Source: Sulfuriferula plumbiphila (lineage in GTDB: Bacteria > Pseudomonadota > Gammaproteobacteria > Burkholderiales > Sulfuriferulaceae). Taken from it: a DNA stretch of 64,000 nt. Position numbers and translations under genes: made by a program. The DNA is taken from positions 2,343,501 to 2,407,500 of the forward strand of contig NZ_AP021884.1 of assembly GCF_009938015.1 (NCBI RefSeq), in the 5' to 3' direction. Positions 59,085 to 64,000 of this stretch are shown here, one piece after another (position 1 is the first letter of the stretch; each line of letters starts with the position of its first letter). The notes beneath the pieces are model-generated. The model saw nothing but the letters and a program-made list of their open reading frames with translations, was not told the origin of the DNA and made no database searches.

Positions 59085-59681
59085 ATGCTCAAGAACTTCA
59101 TGCAGCCCAGCCATCCCAGAACCAATCAGAACGGCATCAATAACGCGCTTCTGGATACACTGAAACCTGCGGACTCACCCAAACCTCCCGATGCATCCGC
59201 AGCAGCAAAACCGGCACCACGTGAAGAAGGCAGCAAGCTTACCGTAGGGCCGAACATCAAGCTGAAAGGTTCGGAGATCACCGATTGCGAGATTCTGGTG
59301 GTGGAAGGCCGGGTGGAAGCCTCCATGAACAGCCGCGACATCCGCATCGCCGAAGGCGGTGTCTTTTCCGGCAAGGCAGAAATCGACGTTGCAGAGGTGC
59401 GTGGCCATTTTGAGGGCGAGATCACTGCCCGCACAAGGCTGGTGATTTATGCCACAGGCAAAGTCACCGGCCAGATTCGCTATGGTGCGCTGATGATTGA
59501 GGAAGGCGGTACCATCTCGGGCGATGTGGCAGCGCTCTCAACCCAGGCCAGCCTGGTCAAAGCGCCGGAAATATCCGTAGCAGCGAAACCGGAACCGATT
59601 CAGGAAGACACATCCAAACCGACTCAAACATACCCTGCCTCAGCACCGGTCAGAAACCCGATGGGTCGGCGCCAGGGTTAA
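59085..59681 (+). CDS. Bactofilin
   Basis: 198 residues from the ATG at 59085 (GAGAGGA upstream). Central right-handed beta-helix domain (about residues 55-145): KLTVGPNIKLKGSEITDCEILVVEGRVEASM then repeats with EGGVFSGKAEI, HFEGEITARTRL, and GQIRYGALMIEEGGTISGDV. Flexible Pro-rich ends (PASAPVRNPMG). Bactofilins polymerise without nucleotide and organise cell shape, polarity or appendages. Alone here, without the usual M23 peptidase neighbour. Confidence 0.92.
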   Translation: MLKNFMQPSHPRTNQNGINNALLDTLKPADSPKPPDASAAAKPAPREEGSKLTVGPNIKLKGSEITDCEILVVEGRVEASMNSRDIRIAEGGVFSGKAEIDVAEVRGHFEGEITARTRLVIYATGKVTGQIRYGALMIEEGGTISGDVAALSTQASLVKAPEISVAAKPEPIQEDTSKPTQTYPASAPVRNPMGRRQG

Positions 59682-59758
59682 CGATCAGATTATCTGTACT
59701 TGCACCCCCTTGTGGGGGCAGCCAGGCACATCTCCGCGCAAAGGTGCACGACGACGGA

Positions 59759-60205
59759 CTAGATACGCGGCCCGCCCCGACGGTTCTTGATGCGTGACAG
59801 CAGTGTCTTGCAATTGACCTTCACGATATGCTTGCGGGAAAAAAGATTGCGGTGGGCGAAGTCCTCGAGCGCCTTGCTGTCCTGCGTCAGCGTATGGATA
59901 TGCAGGCTGGACATATCGCTCATGATGTAAAGACTGCGCACCTCCGGCTGCCGGGCAATATCTTCAGCAACCGCCTCGATGCCCTGCGGATCGACCTCAA
60001 CGTCGAAAAATGCCGAAACGGTGCTGCCGATCTTTTCCGGATTGACGATCAGGGTGAATTTCTCGATCACGCCGTCCGTGATCAGTTTCTGCACGCGATC
60101 ACGCACATGCACTCTGGAAATCCCCAGCTCGCGCGCAATATCGGCGAAGCTTCTGCGTCCGTCGTCGATCAGTATCTGCAATATTTTTTGGTCCAGATCG
60201 GTCAC
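59759..60205 (-). CDS. Lrp/AsnC family transcriptional regulator
   Basis: 148 residues. N-terminal winged helix (MTDLDQKILQILIDDGRRSFADIARELGISRVHVRDRVQKL, recognition helix about 29-41) and a C-terminal RAM/ligand-binding domain (VSAFFDVEVDPQGIEAVAEDI). Controlled targets and effector are unknown; it is last in the minus-strand set with TSUP and GGT genes and may regulate them. A hairpin (CCCCC-TTGT-GGGGG at 59705-59718) lies after its stop. Confidence 0.92.
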   Translation of the reverse strand: MTDLDQKILQILIDDGRRSFADIARELGISRVHVRDRVQKLITDGVIEKFTLIVNPEKIGSTVSAFFDVEVDPQGIEAVAEDIARQPEVRSLYIMSDMSSLHIHTLTQDSKALEDFAHRNLFSRKHIVKVNCKTLLSRIKNRRGGPRI

Positions 60206-60269
60206 GGCTTTGCCTCCGAGTTATCGCGTTCGGACACAGATTGCCGACGCCCGAGAAGGTCCGGCAAGG

Positions 60270-61062
60270 CTAGCCACCGAACAACATTTGCAGTGCAACC
60301 AACAGCAACAGTATACCGAAAGCCCGCTTCAGCCTTGCCACCGGCAGATGGTGGGCCAGCCTCACGCCAAGCGGTGCCACGGCCATCGAAGTCGCGCCCA
60401 CTGCAAGCAGTGCCGGCAAATCAACATATCCCAAGCTCCAGGCAGGCAAACCCGCGTGATGCCACCCTGACAGAACGAAGCCCGCGGCGCCGAATAACGC
60501 GATGGGAAAACCCAGGGTGGTAGAGATGGCGATGGCGCGTTTCATATCGACATTGCAGGCATGCAGGAACGGAACGGAAATCGTGCCGCCGCCGATCCCC
60601 ATCATGGCGGACAGCGAGCCTATTCCCAGGCCCACGCCCCAAAGCCCTTTCGGTCCCGGCAGCGTCCAGTGGGAGGCGGGCTGCCATTTGGCCAGTAATT
60701 GCAACGACACCACAATCAGGAAAACCGAAAATATCATCTTGAGCGTCGCGGCCGGGATGAAGCCGGCCAGATAGCCGCTCACCAGGCCGCCGATCAGCGT
60801 GGCGGGGACCAGCAGGCGCACTACTGCCCAGTCTATCGCACCGCGCTTTTGCTGCGCCCTGATTGCAGACAAGGACGTGAAAATAATAGCGGCCAGCGAG
60901 GTTCCGATAGCCAGGTGAGTCAGTACATCAGGCTGGACGCCCGCCCGCCTGAAGATCCAGATCAGGGCAGGCACAACCACGATACCGCCGCCTACCCCCA
61001 GCATCCCCCCCAACAGGCCGGCGACCCCCCCCCAGACCAAGGTAAAAAACGAAAAACGTCAT
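60270..61062 (-). CDS. TauE/SafE (TSUP) family permease with an apparent frameshift at a poly-G run
   Basis: Multi-helix membrane protein; the repeat signatures GLLGGMLGVGGGIVVVPAL (first half) and LSAMMGIGGGTISVPFLHA (second half) are TSUP. The natural start is the ATG at 61062, with GGGGAGAG six bases upstream, giving MTFFVFYLGLGG, which should continue into VAGLLGGMLGVGGG. The G9 run (fwd C at 61025-61033) breaks that frame; with eight G the protein would be intact (263 residues). As it stands, only an internal TTG at 61040 gives the rest. Such permeases export sulfite or sulfonate-type anions; substrate unknown. Confidence 0.85.
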
Positions 61063-61135
61063 GCAGTCTCTCCCCACTCTAATAATCAACAACAAAATAG
61101 AAAATGATCCCTGAATTACAGGGTGTCAAAGACGC

Positions 61136-62734
61136 CTAGAAGCCGGCAACGCCGCCGTCGCTGCGCGGGTCGGACGCCCCTTCCAGCACGCCGCCCGGAT
61201 GCCGAACGATCGCGCCCGCATGCCCCACGGCCTCGTCGAACTCCTGCAGCATCTCGATCTCGTGACCGCGACGCCGCAATGATCCGACGATTTCTCCACT
61301 GAAGCGTGCCTCAAGTTTCAAGCTATCCGACGGCCGCCCCCAAGTGCGTCCAAGCAGCCAGCGGGGCGCGCTTACCGCCTGCTGCAGACCCTGCCCATAG
61401 ACAATGGCGCGAGTGAACAGCGCTGCCTGGGTTTGCGGCTGGCCATCGCCGCCCATGGTGCCATATACCATCACCCGCCCGTCATGCAGTCGGGCCAAAG
61501 CCGGATTCAATGTGTGAAAAGGTTTGCGCCCTGGCCTGAGCCCGTTCAGCGCATTCTCGTCCAGGGAAAAACTGCATCCCCGGTTTTGCCAGTTGAGCCC
61601 GGTCCGCTCAAGCACCACGCCACTTCCAAACTCATGGTAGATGCTCTGGATAAAGCTCACCGCTCGCCCTTGACTATCCACCACCCCCATCCATACGGTA
61701 TCGCCGGGGCCGCGGCCGTTCCCCCACGGCAGCGCCCTGCCCAAGTTAATGGCACCCGCCAAAGGTTCCAGAAAATCGGGTTTCAAACAATCTTGCGCAT
61801 CGATGCGCATATAGCGGGGGTCGGTAATATGGGCGTCGCGGACTTTAAACGCCTGTTTGGTGGCCTCCACAAGGCAATGCACGTAATCGGCGCTGTCGGG
61901 TTCCATCTCGCTCAATCCCAGCCGGTCCAGAATACCGAGGATCATCAGCGACACCACACCCTGGGTCGGTGGCGGCAGGTTGTAGAGCGTGCCCAGGCTG
62001 TGCGCCAGCGCCAAAGGTTTGGTCAGTTGCGCTCGATAGCCGTTCAGATCGCCAAGCCCGAGGGGACTCCCGCATGCCGCCAGATCCGCCGCAATCGCCC
62101 GGGCCAGTTCGCCGCGATAGAAATCGTCCAGGCCGGTGCGGCTCAAATGGCGCAGGGTTGCAGCCATTTTCGGCTGGAAAAACAGGCTGCCTTCCGCTGG
62201 CGCCTCTCCGTCCACCAGAAAACACTCGCGGAAGCCCGGCTGTGCTTCCAGCTCCGGCTGTTTTGCCCGAGTGCTGCGCATTTGACTGGCGGTGACGGGC
62301 ACCCCGCGTTCCCCGTAGTGAATGGCGTCGGCGAACAGCCGGGACAAAGGCATGCGCCCGCCCCAGTGCTGCTTGCTCAACGCCAGCGCGCGCTCCCAGC
62401 CCGACACCGTGCCCGCGACGGTATTGGCGGCCAAAGGCCCACGCACCGGAATGCTGTCCAACCCCTGGGCGTTATAAAACGATGGGGTCAGCCCTGCAGC
62501 CGCCGCGCCGCAGGCATCGATGCCGACAGGGACCTGCCCCGGTTCATGGATAAGCCAAAAAGCGTCACCTCCGAGACCGGTCATGTGTGGATAAACCATC
62601 GCAATCGTGGCGGCAGCGGCCACCATGGCCTCAATCGCGTCGCCGCCTTCCTCGAGTACATCGAGGGCCGCCCGCGACGCCAGGAAATGCGGTGCGACCG
62701 CCATCGCACCGCCACACCTTAACGTATTGACCAT
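61136..62734 (-). CDS. Gamma-glutamyltransferase-like Ntn hydrolase
   Basis: 532 residues, normal GGT length, no signal peptide so probably cytoplasmic. Candidate autoprocessing nucleophile Thr346 in GPGDTVWMGVVD, with the family SFIQSIYHEFGSGVV after it, and GGDGQPQTQA, consistent with a small-subunit start. N-terminal MTGLGGDAFWLI and IDACGAAAAGLTP are also typical. It would act on gamma-glutamyl compounds such as glutathione, but some relatives are cephalosporin acylases or unrelated amidases, so the substrate is open. Confidence 0.88.
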   Translation of the reverse strand: MVNTLRCGGAMAVAPHFLASRAALDVLEEGGDAIEAMVAAAATIAMVYPHMTGLGGDAFWLIHEPGQVPVGIDACGAAAAGLTPSFYNAQGLDSIPVRGPLAANTVAGTVSGWERALALSKQHWGGRMPLSRLFADAIHYGERGVPVTASQMRSTRAKQPELEAQPGFRECFLVDGEAPAEGSLFFQPKMAATLRHLSRTGLDDFYRGELARAIAADLAACGSPLGLGDLNGYRAQLTKPLALAHSLGTLYNLPPPTQGVVSLMILGILDRLGLSEMEPDSADYVHCLVEATKQAFKVRDAHITDPRYMRIDAQDCLKPDFLEPLAGAINLGRALPWGNGRGPGDTVWMGVVDSQGRAVSFIQSIYHEFGSGVVLERTGLNWQNRGCSFSLDENALNGLRPGRKPFHTLNPALARLHDGRVMVYGTMGGDGQPQTQAALFTRAIVYGQGLQQAVSAPRWLLGRTWGRPSDSLKLEARFSGEIVGSLRRRGHEIEMLQEFDEAVGHAGAIVRHPGGVLEGASDPRSDGGVAGF

Positions 62735-62785
62735 ATGATGTAATTACTCAAGGCATCTCCATAGCGAACCTCTGCACGCCAGCAT

Positions 62786-64000
62786 TCAAGCCAGCGCCGG
62801 GGCGATTTCGATGCGTTCGGAAACCATCCGTTTGCGCCATGATTTGAGCACGAACAACGCAAGCAGAGCGGTAGCCACATCCATTACCGTGACAATGCCG
62901 AAGATGGGCACCCAACTGTGCGTGCTTTCATGCAGCAAAGCGGCTACAGGGGCGCCGAGAATAGCGCCCACGCCCTGGGCCATGTACAAAAAGCCGTAGT
63001 TGGTCGTCGCGTTGCCGGTGCCGAAGATATCCGTCAAGGTGGAAGGAAACAGCGAGAAAATTTCACCCCATCCGAAGAACACAACACCGGACAGCAGGAC
63101 AAATGCCAGTGCATTGTCTCTAAAGGCAAGCATCATCACGATCGCCACGGCTTCCAGCAAAAACGCCACCGCCATGGTGTTTTCCCTGCCGATATGATCG
63201 GAAACCCAACCGAAAAACGGGCGTGTCAATCCGTTGGTAAATCGGTCAATCGACAACGCCAAAGGCAGCGCCGCCAGGCCGAACACCAGCACGTCGCTTA
63301 CCCCGAAATCCTTGGCGAACGCCCCCATCTGGGAGATGACCATCAGGCCGCCGGTGGACATCATGGTCATCATCACGAACAACAGCCAGAACACCGGTGT
63401 TTTCAGCATCTCGCCCGAGGTGAAATTGCGCGCGCCCTGAAAAACGGCTGTCCCGGAAGATATGACTGCATGTGGCGGCAGGCCGGATGGTTTCAGCGCA
63501 CGACGCAAACCCTGGGCGACGACCAATCCCACCAGACCGAGAGCGATGCCGAATACGGTTAAGGCGTGCGCATAGCCCGCGCTCTTGATCGTCGACGCAA
63601 TGGGGAAAGTCGTCAATATCGCACCGAAGCCATAGCCGGCTGCCACCAGACCTGTAGCAAGGCCACGCCTGTCGGGAAATAACTGCACCATCAATCCGAC
63701 AATGCCGACATAAATAATCCCCGTTCCGAATCCCCCCATTACCCCATAGGAAAGATATAACCCGGCCAAGTCATGGGCGGAAGCAGCCAGCACCCAACTG
63801 CCGCCGGTCAATAGTGCACCGACGGAAATCAATAACCGAGGCCCGAATTTTTGTATCAGGAATCCTTGCAGGGGTGAAAGCCAGGTCTGCAAAACGATAA
63901 AAATCGCAAACGTTGCCTGCACGCCAGCAAGACTGGCACCGAGTGAAGACTGCAAAGGCTTCACAAACAAGGTCCAGGCGTACTGAGAACTCGAAATGGA
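62786..64000 (-). CDS. Major facilitator transporter, oxalate/formate antiporter (OFA) family, truncated by window end
   Basis: The frame is open at the last base (codons YAWTLFVKPLQSSLG run beyond an internal TTG at 63970), so the start is outside. About 12 hydrophobic segments; OFA markers include SSQYAWTLFVKPL, GFLIQKFGPRLLI and the middle TNGLTRPFFGWVSDHIGRENTM. Such carriers exchange small carboxylates; oxalate itself is not established. It lies 51 bp before the GGT-like gene on the same strand. Confidence 0.85.
   Translation of the reverse strand, partial: SISSSQYAWTLFVKPLQSSLGASLAGVQATFAIFIVLQTWLSPLQGFLIQKFGPRLLISVGALLTGGSWVLAASAHDLAGLYLSYGVMGGFGTGIIYVGIVGLMVQLFPDRRGLATGLVAAGYGFGAILTTFPIASTIKSAGYAHALTVFGIALGLVGLVVAQGLRRALKPSGLPPHAVISSGTAVFQGARNFTSGEMLKTPVFWLLFVMMTMMSTGGLMVISQMGAFAKDFGVSDVLVFGLAALPLALSIDRFTNGLTRPFFGWVSDHIGRENTMAVAFLLEAVAIVMMLAFRDNALAFVLLSGVVFFGWGEIFSLFPSTLTDIFGTGNATTNYGFLYMAQGVGAILGAPVAALLHESTHSWVPIFGIVTVMDVATALLALFVLKSWRKRMVSERIEIAPALA

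Noticed and set aside
61433-62722. Plus-strand frame of 429 codons opposite the GGT-like gene
   Set aside because: Antisense to a full-length GGT-like protein with intact nucleophile region.

Overview
The window reads as a chromosomal segment of a moderately GC-rich betaproteobacterium. The best fit is the Nitrosomonadales/Gallionellales-like group, judged from protein character and gene order only; the genus cannot be fixed from sequence alone. It is mostly housekeeping DNA in conserved blocks with a few accessory inserts. I saw no rRNA, tRNA, CRISPR array or intact insertion sequence.

Layout. 1-2519: 3' end of a BvgS/RocS-type hybrid histidine kinase (REC plus HPt) followed by a REC-EAL c-di-GMP phosphodiesterase of RocR type. 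2520-6007: folA coupled to a secreted metallo-hydrolase, a small membrane protein, marC and thyA. 6079-7853: an overlapping minus-strand set aat-bpt-truncated globin, joining both N-end-rule aminoacyl transferases to a group III globin. 7941-8647: a promoter/operator region with three 11-bp-phased repeats and ompW. 8665-17138: a complete cbb3 oxidase locus in the order ccoI-ccoS-ccoN-ccoO-ccoQ-ccoP-ccoG-ccoH, then two small membrane proteins; ccoQ and the DUF3149 gene are very short. 17195-22842: nifU-like, purL, a DUF3330 gene and nnrD. 22977-25004: an orphan PhnD-like binding protein and galU.

25030-32475 is the conserved block pyrG-kdsA-eno-ftsB-zipA-ligA (all minus strand). A two-gene DNA modification/restriction module (Mod then Res, type III-like) lies between pyrG and ppsA at 32566-37571. 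After ppsA and a TrmH-family methyltransferase comes a lone plus-strand gene (40954-41901) that I recognise as the SenB/TIGR04348 glycosyltransferase family, known as selenosugar synthase in selenoneine biosynthesis; no senA or senC partner is in view. A CopD-like gene then precedes the canonical envelope/translation block, transcribed leftward as rpsB-tsf-pyrH-frr-uppS-cdsA-dxr-rseP-bamA-skp-lpxD-fabZ-lpxA-lpxB-rnhB (42845-56833). It links translation factors, isoprenoid and phospholipid precursors, outer-membrane assembly and lipid A synthesis.

The right end holds an MsbA-like ABC exporter, a 305-bp non-coding region rich in dyads, a bactofilin, and a minus-strand set MFS (OFA family, truncated by the window end), gamma-glutamyltransferase-like, TauE/SafE (TSUP) permease and Lrp/AsnC regulator. 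The TSUP gene has a run of nine G residues near its start that puts its natural ATG out of frame: either a homopolymer sequencing error or a phase-variable switch.

The observations I rate highest are the poly-G frameshift, the orphan SenB homologue, the Mod-Res insertion, the phased TTGTCA repeats before ompW/aat, and the dyad-rich region before the bactofilin gene. None of these is proven to be a new system from sequence alone.
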